Source: Chloroflexota bacterium
GTDB lineage: Bacteria; Chloroflexota; Anaerolineae; Promineifilales; Promineifilaceae
Reading direction: 5' to 3'
Assembly (NCBI GenBank): GCA_020629055.1
Contig: JAHDEB010000024.1
Span: forward strand, 1,761-46,611
DNA: 44,851 nt
Every line of letters begins with the position of its first letter. Positions within the stretch are counted from its first letter, which is position 1. Under the pieces are notes generated by a model. It did no database searches. It saw nothing but the letters and a program-made list of their open reading frames with translations, and was not told where the DNA came from. Of the stretch, positions 7,159-15,667 are shown piece after piece. The translations under genes and the position numbers were made by a program.

Positions 7159-10100
7159 ATGCCAAATGCGAACAGGAATAGAATTTTAGCGTCACTTGTG
7201 CTTGTTTTCATATTGCTGACAGGCGCTGCAGCCTCTGCAAACAATATTGAGCCAACAAGCGTTCCAATCACTAACGGTTTTAAAACCATGAACGCGTTGT
7301 CAGAACCGGATGCCGACATCTCGATGATAGCGGCCGGTTATTTTCACACCTGCGCGCTTAAAAATGGGGCTGTTTTTTGCTGGGGAAGTAACGCAGGTGG
7401 CCAACTCGGGACAAGAGACAGCTCTGTTACCCAGAGTAATCTGCCGGTTAAGGCCATGTCGGCCGGGGTCAAGGAAATTTCGGCCGGAGGCGCTCATACC
7501 TGCGCCCTGCTTGATGTAGGAACCGTGTATTGTTGGGGGTCCAACTTTGATGGACAAAGCGGCTCTCCCATCACCGTAACGGCTATCTATACTCCTACGA
7601 TTGTTGAAGGGTTCTTCAATGTGGACTCAATTTCGGCTGGGACTGATCACACGTGTGCGATTAAAAACGGCGGGGCCAAATGCTGGGGGGCCAACGACAG
7701 CGGTCAATTGGGTGATGGGGAAGTAGTCAACAGTGGCTCGTTTAATAACAAAACCCATATCCCAACGGACGTGATCGGAATGTCGAGCGGTGTGACCCAA
7801 ATTTCGGCCGGAAATGGCTTCACCTGCGCTGTTCAAAACGGTGGGGCGAAATGTTGGGGGGGCAACTCTTCTGGAGAGCTAGGTGCCGGATTTGTGACCA
7901 CACCGTATGGACTGAGTATCCCCCAAGAGGTAGTCGGGCTAACCAGTGGGGTTGCGCAGGTTTCGGCCGGGACATCCCATGCTTGCGCTGTTACCACAGC
8001 GGGTGGGGCTAAATGCTGGGGCGCTAATCTTAGTGGGCAAGGTGGAAACGGGTCAACGGGCAGCAATCTAATCGCTTCAGATGTTCTAGGCTTAACCTCT
8101 GGTGTTCAGCATATTGTGGCGGCTGGGTCCCATACATGCGCCCTGACTACGAGTGCAATGGCAAAATGTTGGGGCGGCAACGCTGGTGGCTATTTGGGAG
8201 ATGGAACTATTGATCAAAGCAACAGCCCAGTTGATCCAGTTGGCTTAGCGAGCGGTGTAACCTCCATCTCAGCCCCTCCATTTAATAGCCACACCTGTGT
8301 GGTTCAAAATAATAGACCGAAATGCTGGGGGGCAAACAGCTCCGGGGAGCTTGGAGACAATACAAAGACTGATAGCAACGTTCCAGTTTCTCTCTATATC
8401 CAAACTCCGAGACTTGTGCCACTTAAAAACATTACAAATGGAACTGCGGGAACTACAAAAGATACCAACAACATCTACCATCGATGGAAAGCACTTCCGC
8501 TTGTCACCTCCTATCAAATTGACACAAAAGTCAACGACGGAGATTGGACCCCTCTTACCTTTATAGATGGGGATGCGCTAAGAAAAGAATTTGTGCAAAA
8601 GAATATTCCTGCTTCTGTATCGTGCTATCGAATTCGTGCATGGATGGGTGTTGAAACAGGTGCATGGAGCCAGCCGAAATGCATAACGCTGAATGCTGAG
8701 TCTCAATACATTGACTTATCAATTTCGCTATATGCGGACTTAACGTTTGGCGGTAAACAGCCATATGAAGATACCATCGATTATTTTGCAGACGGTATTT
8801 ATGAAATGAGCAATGGAGCCCATCAGATTCGCAACGTTTATTTTTTCTTAGACGGCGCGCAAAAAAGCAATGCTGATGTCATCTGGAACAAACAAGAATG
8901 GCCCCGGGCAAGCAAATTAAGCGGTTATCACTACGCCAGCGGCCGAATGTGGATGGCTGATGTTTATCCATTTCCCGGCAGTCCATTTTTCGCCTTAGAA
9001 GCACAGAATTTAAAAGGGGCGGGTTATACGTTTGCCCACGAGTTTGGTCATTATTTTTATGGCGTTCATGATGAATACAAAAAAGATAGTACAAATACAG
9101 AGATTAGCCCGATAGACGATCAAATCTTTTATCGATCAGCTCCATTTTATCAGCCTTATTACATCCGAGATGATCAATATATCGCCAAAGCCGGCTACTA
9201 TCTAAAAAAGGTGGGAAGCAGTTGGCAACTGATTCCAGAAGGGCAAACAGTTGGTATAACCCTTGACCCTTCACATACGCCAACGGCATCAGATAACTAC
9301 ACCATTCGAGACGATAAATATGTTGCCAACAAAGGGTTCGAAGTTGTCAAAGAAAATGGGAAATGGAAATGGAACAGAAAATACGAATCGGTCCAAAATT
9401 CAATTATGAGTAGCCAATGGACTGCGGCAAATAACCCTGACTCACTCGCTTGGCTCAATTTTTCGACAGCGCTAAACAATAACAAATATTCAAACGATCA
9501 ATTCAGAACATATCAGGCAAGCAGTTGGGACACCCTCTCAAGAAAAGCGTCAAAGGACCCAAAATTTCCCGGCAACTTCAAACGAGTATATATGCCTGAA
9601 ATAGCAGCTGTGGCACCTGCCGCAGGTAAAACACCTGCTATCGAAATACCAAGCGACAAAAGTCGAGAGAAGATCAATATCGTTTGGATTGAACCGACAG
9701 AAGAGAGAGGCTTCTCCCAAGCAGCAGATGAGTCCGACTTCTATGCAATTGTCGAATCGCCATACGGGCAAAGTCTCGAGTACCCACAACCGGCCGTCGT
9801 TGTGGCCCACATTTTTGGAAACAATCCGATTGCACGGGCAACCGTAACAACCACTGTAACCAAGCCTGATGGTCTACAGGCCACCATTTTGCTAAAAGAT
9901 GATGGTGTGGCCCCTGACGAAATAGCTGAAGACGGTGAATACGTGGGCTATTTAGAGTATGATCAAGATGGTGAATATTTAGTCGAAGTAATATTCGAGA
10001 ATAAAAATGAGGAAGCTGGCGAAACCGATGCGGGCTTTCCTACAGTTGCACCAAATGGAGACACCCGGCCGTCATTTTTCAATATCGTCGAAACTCAGTT

Positions 10101-10566
10101 TGTTGAAGAAGCATCCACCATCATTGAAATAAGCGGCTTTACGGCCGACGACCATGACAATTCGGCTACTGGTGGCACCGCGATGACAGCAGATGATGCA
10201 GATATTTTTGGCCGTATCGATTATGCTGGTGACGTTGACGTTTTTGAGATTACCCCCACCCAAACAGACAAATTGACCATCTGGCTCTATCAGCTTGGCT
10301 TAGGCATGGAAGCTGACATTCGCTTTTATGCGGCCGATGGCACGAGCCTCATCAACTTTGGCCAATTTACCCCAACCCCAGAAATACCCGTCTATGAAAA
10401 GGAGCTAGACGCCACACAAAACGAAAAAATCTATGTTGAGATCCGTCACAAATCGTCGGACGCAACTAAAGGGTTGTATACGATCAGTGCCGGACAAGGG
10501 CTAGAAGAAGAAGTTTCGCCTCCTGACCCTGATACCGCCGTCTACCTTCCTTTCATCAGGCGTTAA
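7159..10566 (+). CDS. Secreted CLCA-like metalloprotease with RCC1 propeller and YLP tail
   Basis: An 1135-residue exported protein. Residues 1-29 are a Sec signal peptide. About 40-415 are seven RCC1/BLIP-II-like blades, each with HTCAxxxG--xCWGxNxxGxLG and a Cys pair. A short Fn3-like stretch (about 430-510) follows. The catalytic module has HEFGHYFYGVHDEY from residue 627. This closely matches the HExxHxxxGxxDEY zinc motif of CLCA family proteins, which act as self-cleaving metalloproteases. Between this motif and the later SIMSSQW segment are two related inserts (YIRDDQY, TIRDDKY). Next come a beta domain with KDDGxxPDExxxDGxY and a PPC-like domain (about 985-1110). The chain ends AVYLPFIRR. 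ATG 7159 follows AGAGGAAAA and precedes the signal peptide directly. The substrate is unknown. Confidence 0.85.
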   Translation: MPNANRNRILASLVLVFILLTGAAASANNIEPTSVPITNGFKTMNALSEPDADISMIAAGYFHTCALKNGAVFCWGSNAGGQLGTRDSSVTQSNLPVKAMSAGVKEISAGGAHTCALLDVGTVYCWGSNFDGQSGSPITVTAIYTPTIVEGFFNVDSISAGTDHTCAIKNGGAKCWGANDSGQLGDGEVVNSGSFNNKTHIPTDVIGMSSGVTQISAGNGFTCAVQNGGAKCWGGNSSGELGAGFVTTPYGLSIPQEVVGLTSGVAQVSAGTSHACAVTTAGGAKCWGANLSGQGGNGSTGSNLIASDVLGLTSGVQHIVAAGSHTCALTTSAMAKCWGGNAGGYLGDGTIDQSNSPVDPVGLASGVTSISAPPFNSHTCVVQNNRPKCWGANSSGELGDNTKTDSNVPVSLYIQTPRLVPLKNITNGTAGTTKDTNNIYHRWKALPLVTSYQIDTKVNDGDWTPLTFIDGDALRKEFVQKNIPASVSCYRIRAWMGVETGAWSQPKCITLNAESQYIDLSISLYADLTFGGKQPYEDTIDYFADGIYEMSNGAHQIRNVYFFLDGAQKSNADVIWNKQEWPRASKLSGYHYASGRMWMADVYPFPGSPFFALEAQNLKGAGYTFAHEFGHYFYGVHDEYKKDSTNTEISPIDDQIFYRSAPFYQPYYIRDDQYIAKAGYYLKKVGSSWQLIPEGQTVGITLDPSHTPTASDNYTIRDDKYVANKGFEVVKENGKWKWNRKYESVQNSIMSSQWTAANNPDSLAWLNFSTALNNNKYSNDQFRTYQASSWDTLSRKASKDPKFPGNFKRVYMPEIAAVAPAAGKTPAIEIPSDKSREKINIVWIEPTEERGFSQAADESDFYAIVESPYGQSLEYPQPAVVVAHIFGNNPIARATVTTTVTKPDGLQATILLKDDGVAPDEIAEDGEYVGYLEYDQDGEYLVEVIFENKNEEAGETDAGFPTVAPNGDTRPSFFNIVETQFVEEASTIIEISGFTADDHDNSATGGTAMTADDADIFGRIDYAGDVDVFEITPTQTDKLTIWLYQLGLGMEADIRFYAADGTSLINFGQFTPTPEIPVYEKELDATQNEKIYVEIRHKSSDATKGLYTISAGQGLEEEVSPPDPDTAVYLPFIRR

Positions 10567-10584
10567 AAACAATTAATGACAGTA

Positions 10585-10606
10585 GGCTTCGCACTCCGAC
10601 GAAGCC
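10585..10606. other. Short hairpin after the CLCA-like protease gene
   Basis: GGCTTCG (10585-10591) pairs with CGAAGCC (10600-10606) around an 8-nt loop, 19 bp after the stop codon. No T-run follows, so it is either a weak terminator or an mRNA-stabilising stem. Confidence 0.4.
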
Positions 10607-10772
10607 CGCTGGTACTATTAAGAACAAATTTACACTCAGCATGTGGCACTTACCAGGCAGATTAACCACAGACCGTTATAATAACGGCCGAGAGCACCAT
10701 CCCCCTCAATACCGCCTCTCTCAAACTGATAACCGAAAACGCCTACAAAGTTATTTAAGGAAAAAGTTTGAA

Positions 10773-13577
10773 ATGTTAGAACAAAAACAAGTTAACAATA
10801 GAACAAGGTTTAAAACAATTGGTTCGTTTTTGGCCTTACTGCTCATGTTACTGATCGCCACCGGTCTCAAACCGGCAAGCGCGGCCCCAGAAACGCCGCT
10901 GACCCTCAGCGACATTCAGGCGATCTCGCAAAAAGGAACGATCACATTTGATGGAGAGCGAAATATTAGCTCGGCCGTCATCGATCAAGATAGCGGCTTT
11001 GCCTATTTAGGAACCAGTACCTCACCTGCATCAATTATTAAAATTAGACTGTCAGACTTTACCCGAGTTGACACCATTACCTTACAAGATGGTGAAGACG
11101 ATTTAACTTCAGCCGTTATTGACCCACGGGGCGAAGGGTATGCTTATTTTGGCACAGACACCCAGCCAGGTATTGTTGTTAAAATTCGCCTGTCAGACTT
11201 TCGACGCATCGGCGCCATTACCCTTGGCTCTAGCGAACGGAACCTGATGTCTGCGGTCATCAATCTGAGCGAACAAGGGAATAACTTCGCTTATTTTGGT
11301 ACAGACACTACCCCTGGCAGGGTCATTCAGATCAACCTAGATACCTTCACCCACGAAGAAACAATCATCATGCCAGATTCAAGCGAGGGTCGCTTTAGAA
11401 CCGCTGTCGCAGATTTTAACTCTGGCTATGCCTATTTTGGTTCTTATCTTGCCCCAGCTTCAGTCACACGAATTAATATCCAAAAAGACAATTTTGGGCG
11501 CGAAGAAGCGATCCCATTTGAGCCTGGTGAAAATCGTCTTTCCTCATCAGTGATCGATTCAGATAACGGGTTTGCCTATTTTGGTACAGACAGCAATTCT
11601 AGAAGCTTGGTCAAGGTCGATATCAACCCACTAAATGATCTAGCCCGCATCGGCGTTCTAGATATGGATTATGAAATTTATTCAGCCGTTATCGATGCTG
11701 CCAACGGCAAAGCTTATTTTGGTGTCAAAAATGACAACCAAGATAGCCGCGTCGAACGGGTCGACCTGGCAACATTTACCCGCGATGTCGGGGCCGGTGT
11801 CGACAGCCTCGGCAGTGATCCGTTCTTTAGCGCGGTCATCGATACCAATTCCAGCAAAGCTTACTTCGCCACGCTGTCAGACCCCGCTTATGTGCATAAA
11901 ATCGATTTATCAGGCGAAAATTTAGCCTCTGAAGGCGAAATCCAGCTAAATGAAGCGGCGACCAACTTCTGGGCGGCCGCCATCGATGAAGAAGCCGGGT
12001 TCGCCTACTTCGGCACCTATGATGCACCGGCCGTCATCGCCAAAGTCGACCTGTCTGACTTTAGTAAAGTCGCCACCCTAACCTTGCCCAACGGCGATGA
12101 AGGGGCACGTTCGGCCGTCATCGACCCTGAAGGTGGATTTGTCTACTTTGGGTTAGCCACGCGCAGCACGGGCAAAGTCGCCAAAATCCGCCTGTCAGAT
12201 TTCAGCTTCGTCGAATCGATCACGATGGATTCAGGCGTTGATGATCTGACCTCGGCCGTCATCGACACCGCCAATGGCTTTGCCTATTTTGGTACCAACA
12301 CCAGCCCGGGCATGGTTCAGCAGATTCAACTTTCAGACTTCACGGCAGCAGCCATGATTACACTAGATAGTGGTGAAGATGGCTTAACCTCGGCCGTCAT
12401 CGACACCGAAAACGGCTTTGCCTATTTTGGTACAGACACGAGTCCAGGCCAAGTGATCAAAGTAGACGTTGACCCAAGCAGAAACTTCCAGAAACGTGGC
12501 GTTGTTACTTTGGATTCTGGTTTAGACAAACTTGCGGCTGCTGCTATCGATGTTTCAGGTGGGCGGGCCTACTTTGGCACCAACACCTCAACCGGAAAGG
12601 TTGTCCGTATCGATATCGATCCGCAAAACTCATTTGAAGAACGCGGTTCAATCGACTTAACCATTGGGCGAATTGCCTCAGCCGTGATCAACCCATCGGC
12701 CGGTTATGCTTACTTCGGTTCGCAAGAACAAGCTGGTGAAGTATCAGAAGTTGACCTAAGCGTCTTCCAAGAAGAAAGCACCATCACCCTAAACAATGGG
12801 GAAGATCACCTAACCGCGGCGGTTATTGACACCACAAGCGGCTGTGCTTACTTTGGATCAGGCTTTTCTTCAGCAGACGGGTTTGACACCAATGACATCC
12901 CGAATAACGCCAATGAAGTCATGCAGATCAAAACGGGTGAGTGTAAAGACCAGACGATTACAACGTTAACCGCTTCTCCTTCACCATCAGATCTAAATGA
13001 GTCAGTCACGTTTACGGCCGAAGTCACAGCCGGAAGCGGGACACCCAGCGGCTCAGTCAAGTTCTCTGTTGATGGGAATGAACTAAGCACACAAACGCTA
13101 ACCGATGGCAAAGCTACCTATTCAATTAGCTTGCTACCTGTAGGCCCGAACTCGATCACGGCCGAATATAGCGGTGACAGCGACTACGCTGAAAGTTCAG
13201 CAGATTTAACCCACACGGTTGAAGACAGTCGATTGGCAACAACCATTCTTCTGATCGCATCCCCTAATCCTTCTACAGAAGGAGAAGAGGTGACCCTAAC
13301 GACCCAAATCAGTGCAGCCATTGGAGAACCTAGCGGCACCGTCACCTTCTACGATGGTGATACTGAGCTAGGCACGGCCGAAGCGACTGACGGCATCGCC
13401 ATGTACAAGACCAGTTCGCTAACCGAAGGGGATCATGGTTTGCGGGCCGAGTATGCCGGTGATACCAACTACGGACCAAGTAGTTCGAACACCTATAACC
13501 ACACGGTTAAAGCGGGCACGACAGGTCCAGACCCAGATGGAGACACATTCATCTATCTGCCATACCTCAAGAAGTAG
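10773..13577 (+). CDS. Secreted 14-repeat beta-propeller with two Ig-like domains and YLP tail
   Basis: A 934-residue exported protein. The signal peptide spans about residues 1-37 (FLALLLMLLIATGLKPASA). About 40-720 hold 14 repeats of about 45-50 residues with the core SAVID---GFAYFGTDTSPGxVxKIxLSDF-----ITL. Fourteen such repeats would fit two seven-bladed propellers. Some are nearly identical in DNA as well (around 12246 and 12385), indicating recent duplication. Then come two bacterial Ig-like domains of the Big_3/5 type (GTPSGSVKFSVDG- and GEPSGTVTFYDGD-, each ending ITAEYSGDxxYxxSS or similar). The tail is IYLPYLKK. No catalytic motif is seen, so a binding or adhesion role is most likely. 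ATG 10773 is chosen because the signal peptide follows; AAGG is 12 nt upstream, a loose ribosome site. Confidence 0.85.
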   Translation: MLEQKQVNNRTRFKTIGSFLALLLMLLIATGLKPASAAPETPLTLSDIQAISQKGTITFDGERNISSAVIDQDSGFAYLGTSTSPASIIKIRLSDFTRVDTITLQDGEDDLTSAVIDPRGEGYAYFGTDTQPGIVVKIRLSDFRRIGAITLGSSERNLMSAVINLSEQGNNFAYFGTDTTPGRVIQINLDTFTHEETIIMPDSSEGRFRTAVADFNSGYAYFGSYLAPASVTRINIQKDNFGREEAIPFEPGENRLSSSVIDSDNGFAYFGTDSNSRSLVKVDINPLNDLARIGVLDMDYEIYSAVIDAANGKAYFGVKNDNQDSRVERVDLATFTRDVGAGVDSLGSDPFFSAVIDTNSSKAYFATLSDPAYVHKIDLSGENLASEGEIQLNEAATNFWAAAIDEEAGFAYFGTYDAPAVIAKVDLSDFSKVATLTLPNGDEGARSAVIDPEGGFVYFGLATRSTGKVAKIRLSDFSFVESITMDSGVDDLTSAVIDTANGFAYFGTNTSPGMVQQIQLSDFTAAAMITLDSGEDGLTSAVIDTENGFAYFGTDTSPGQVIKVDVDPSRNFQKRGVVTLDSGLDKLAAAAIDVSGGRAYFGTNTSTGKVVRIDIDPQNSFEERGSIDLTIGRIASAVINPSAGYAYFGSQEQAGEVSEVDLSVFQEESTITLNNGEDHLTAAVIDTTSGCAYFGSGFSSADGFDTNDIPNNANEVMQIKTGECKDQTITTLTASPSPSDLNESVTFTAEVTAGSGTPSGSVKFSVDGNELSTQTLTDGKATYSISLLPVGPNSITAEYSGDSDYAESSADLTHTVEDSRLATTILLIASPNPSTEGEEVTLTTQISAAIGEPSGTVTFYDGDTELGTAEATDGIAMYKTSSLTEGDHGLRAEYAGDTNYGPSSSNTYNHTVKAGTTGPDPDGDTFIYLPYLKK

Positions 13578-13590
13578 ACTCCACAATTTT

Positions 13591-13638
13591 GATAGGCTTG
13601 GCACCAATCGGGATAGGCTCTCGATTGGTGCCCCTATC
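13591..13638. terminator. Long inverted repeat downstream of the 14-repeat propeller gene
   Basis: GGCACCAATCG (13600-13610) pairs perfectly with CGATTGGTGCC (13622-13632). The stem extends outward through GATAGG/CCTATC with a 3-nt bulge. No T-run follows on either strand, so this is a structural 3' end or factor-dependent terminator rather than a classic intrinsic one. The rest of 13639-13863 shows no gene. Confidence 0.5.
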
Positions 13639-13863
13639 TGCACCTGCATACAATCATCTGTGAAAATCGGCTAATCCTCGGCCAAAACAATTGGATTAGA
13701 AAAGATGTAGCTAAAAGCCAACAGACCCTAATTTTGCCTATTTATTTATTTAACGATAAGGTTCTGTTACGCTCAAACAAGACAGCCAAGATCAGCCTAT
13801 TTTTACTTTTCACAAAACATCACAACCCAATTGAGAATCTGAATATTAGGAGAAATATCGCTT

Positions 13864-15150
13864 ATGGGAAAAAGAAATCGTGCCCAGTTTTTAACATACC
13901 TACTCATGACAACGGCCTTAATCGCTTTAATTGGTTGTAACTTTAGGAACACGCCGGAAGATCCAGCACCACAGGATGAACAAGAGCAAACAAACCAGGA
14001 ACAGGTTGATAACCAAAGCGAAAATCAAAACGCTGATAGCAATCAGGCGGTAGATGATGGTTCAGCATCTGAGCAACAAGACGAGGTAGAAGAGCCGGAA
14101 CCCGCCGAAAATCAAGAGGATTCGTCTGATCAGACAGATCAAACAGATCAAACGGATCAGCCCGTCGAAGACACCTCCAATGCAGCAGACGACAATATGA
14201 GTGATGACAGTGCGGCCGAAACGGTCGACCCAAGCATCCGTGTCCAATTTGATCCCGGCACAACCGGCACCATAATAAATGGAGAAATTGAAGCGGGGCA
14301 AATAAATTCTTATGTCTTGCAAGTAGCTGAACGGCAAATTATGGCAATTCGTTTTAACGGGCCCGACACTGCTGGCTTTGGCGTAAGTGATAGTGCAGGG
14401 TCATTATTTGAGTCCGAAACCTCGTTGAAAACTTTTACTTCTGAAGTTCCAACATCCGGAGACCTTACAATTTCTGTGGGGAGTCAAACTTCTGGAAGCT
14501 ATGAGCTGACGGTCACCGTTATCGATACAAATCAATTTGGCAGCCAAGCCTTGCCAAGCGGGGAACGGGTCCTGACGACGCTTAACCCCTTAGGAGATGT
14601 TTTGCTCCTTTTTAAAGGGACTGCAGACGTCGGTGATCTCCCTCAGGTTAATGGTGTAGATATTTACGGCTTATTCAATGGAGAGCTTCACCAAACGCTC
14701 AATTTCCAGTCTGAAACACCGGTCCCGGTACAGCCGCCATCATTAATTGTTGAAGATGTGAATTTTGACGGATATACGGACTTAGGAATTCCTCTATTTA
14801 CAACGGCCGGAACCAACTTACCTTTGTCTTACTTTTTGTGGGACCCAACCGTCAATCAATTTATCCGCAACGAGAACTTTGACGTACTAATGGGGCCAAC
14901 CATTCTCGATGGCAAACGAATTTTGACCCGCGCACGGGCTGGTGCGGGCGATGTTTACTATGAGCTATTTCGCATCGGTAAAAGCGGACCGATATCTGTC
15001 GCAAGACAAAGTTGTGAAGTGAAACCTGATGATTCGGGTGAAATCGTCATTCAAAACATCGGCGTCACCATTGACAATGCAGGTCTTGAAACTCAAGTCT
15101 TCAATGAACTTTCGACTGAAGAATGTTTACCCTTTAAAGTAGCACCCTAA
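13864..15150 (+). CDS. Lipoprotein with acidic linker, PPC-like and XAC2610-like domains
   Basis: A 428-residue predicted lipoprotein. Residues 1-25 are a lipoprotein signal ending in the lipobox LIGC, so Cys25 should be lipidated and the protein tethered to the outside of the membrane. About 30-125 are an extremely acidic, Gln/Asn-rich spacer (repeats of DQTDQT). About 128-220 form a jelly-roll PPC-like domain (GTTGTIINGEIEAGQINSYVLQV to GSYELTVTV). About 225-410 resemble the VCBS/XAC2610-like calcium-binding type, with VEDVNFDGYTDLGIP and FLWDPTVNQFIRN. AGGAGAAA lies upstream of ATG 13864. It has no YLP tail, consistent with lipid anchoring instead. It converges with the epimerase gene. Confidence 0.8.
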   Translation: MGKRNRAQFLTYLLMTTALIALIGCNFRNTPEDPAPQDEQEQTNQEQVDNQSENQNADSNQAVDDGSASEQQDEVEEPEPAENQEDSSDQTDQTDQTDQPVEDTSNAADDNMSDDSAAETVDPSIRVQFDPGTTGTIINGEIEAGQINSYVLQVAERQIMAIRFNGPDTAGFGVSDSAGSLFESETSLKTFTSEVPTSGDLTISVGSQTSGSYELTVTVIDTNQFGSQALPSGERVLTTLNPLGDVLLLFKGTADVGDLPQVNGVDIYGLFNGELHQTLNFQSETPVPVQPPSLIVEDVNFDGYTDLGIPLFTTAGTNLPLSYFLWDPTVNQFIRNENFDVLMGPTILDGKRILTRARAGAGDVYYELFRIGKSGPISVARQSCEVKPDDSGEIVIQNIGVTIDNAGLETQVFNELSTEECLPFKVAP

Positions 15151-15176
15151 CCCTACCACGTTAGATCTATTCGATT

Positions 15177-15211
15177 CCCTCTTCAATTTTCTTTTAGTTA
15201 ATTGGAGAGGG
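15177..15211. terminator. Hairpin between convergent genes
   Basis: CCCTCTTCAATT (15177-15188) pairs with AATTGGAGAGGG (15200-15211) with one wobble. It overlaps the last codons of the leftward epimerase gene and lies just beyond the rightward lipoprotein gene. It may end both transcripts, though neither side has a strong T-run. Confidence 0.45.
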
Positions 15212-15650
15212 GACCTTCTTCTATCTTCGTTTCTGCATCCGCTTGGATTTCATAAAACTCGACCAAAACTCCACCTGTGCTTTTAGGATGCACAAAAGCA
15301 ACCTTCACCCCTTTCGCGTTTAGCCTAGGCTCTTCATCAATCAGCTGAACCCCTTTCTCTTTAAGTTCGGCTAAAGTCGCCACAATGTCATCCACCTCAA
15401 AACAGAGGTGGTGCATGCCCGGCCCTTTTTTCGCCAAGTACCTCGCCACCCCTGACTCATCATCAAGCGGGCTGACAATTTCAATGGCTGGGATCGGGGA
15501 ATCTTCATCACCGGCCGGATAAAAGGCGACGTCTACCCCCTGATCCTCTTCTCGGTATGCTTTCCCGGCCGGTAGTCCCATGACCCCGTGCCAAAAATTG
15601 TGCCCTTCGGCCATGTCGTTCACAACAACTGCGATATGGTTAATTTTCAT
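15198..15650 (-). CDS. mce: Methylmalonyl-CoA epimerase (VOC family)
   Basis: Interconverts (R)- and (S)-methylmalonyl-CoA, linking propionyl-CoA carboxylation to the B12-dependent mutase. A 150-residue VOC protein with two babababb-type modules. Metal ligands expected for the family are visible: His5 in KINHIAVVV, His81 in GMHHLCFEV and Glu131 in VLVEFYEI. Glu57 sits at the remaining ligand position (AIEIVSP). Length is normal for the family. The mutase catalytic subunit gene lies upstream on the same strand, but a secreted metalloprotease gene separates them, 17 bp from this start. No Shine-Dalgarno sequence is seen before the ATG, so translation may depend on the upstream gene or be weak. 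The C-terminal 20 residues are an acidic extension. Confidence 0.92.
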   Translation of the reverse strand: MKINHIAVVVNDMAEGHNFWHGVMGLPAGKAYREEDQGVDVAFYPAGDEDSPIPAIEIVSPLDDESGVARYLAKKGPGMHHLCFEVDDIVATLAELKEKGVQLIDEEPRLNAKGVKVAFVHPKSTGGVLVEFYEIQADAETKIEEGPLSN

Positions 15651-15667
15651 AGATTAATAGCAAACAT

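Noticed and set aside
10900-12850. Repeated DNA that might be a CRISPR or satellite array
   Set aside because: The repeats are in frame, of unequal similarity, and encode propeller units; there are no constant repeats with unique spacers.
13943-14337. Minus-strand open frames across the acidic linker of the lipoprotein
   Set aside because: They are antisense shadows of the DQTDQT repeats and have no start signals.
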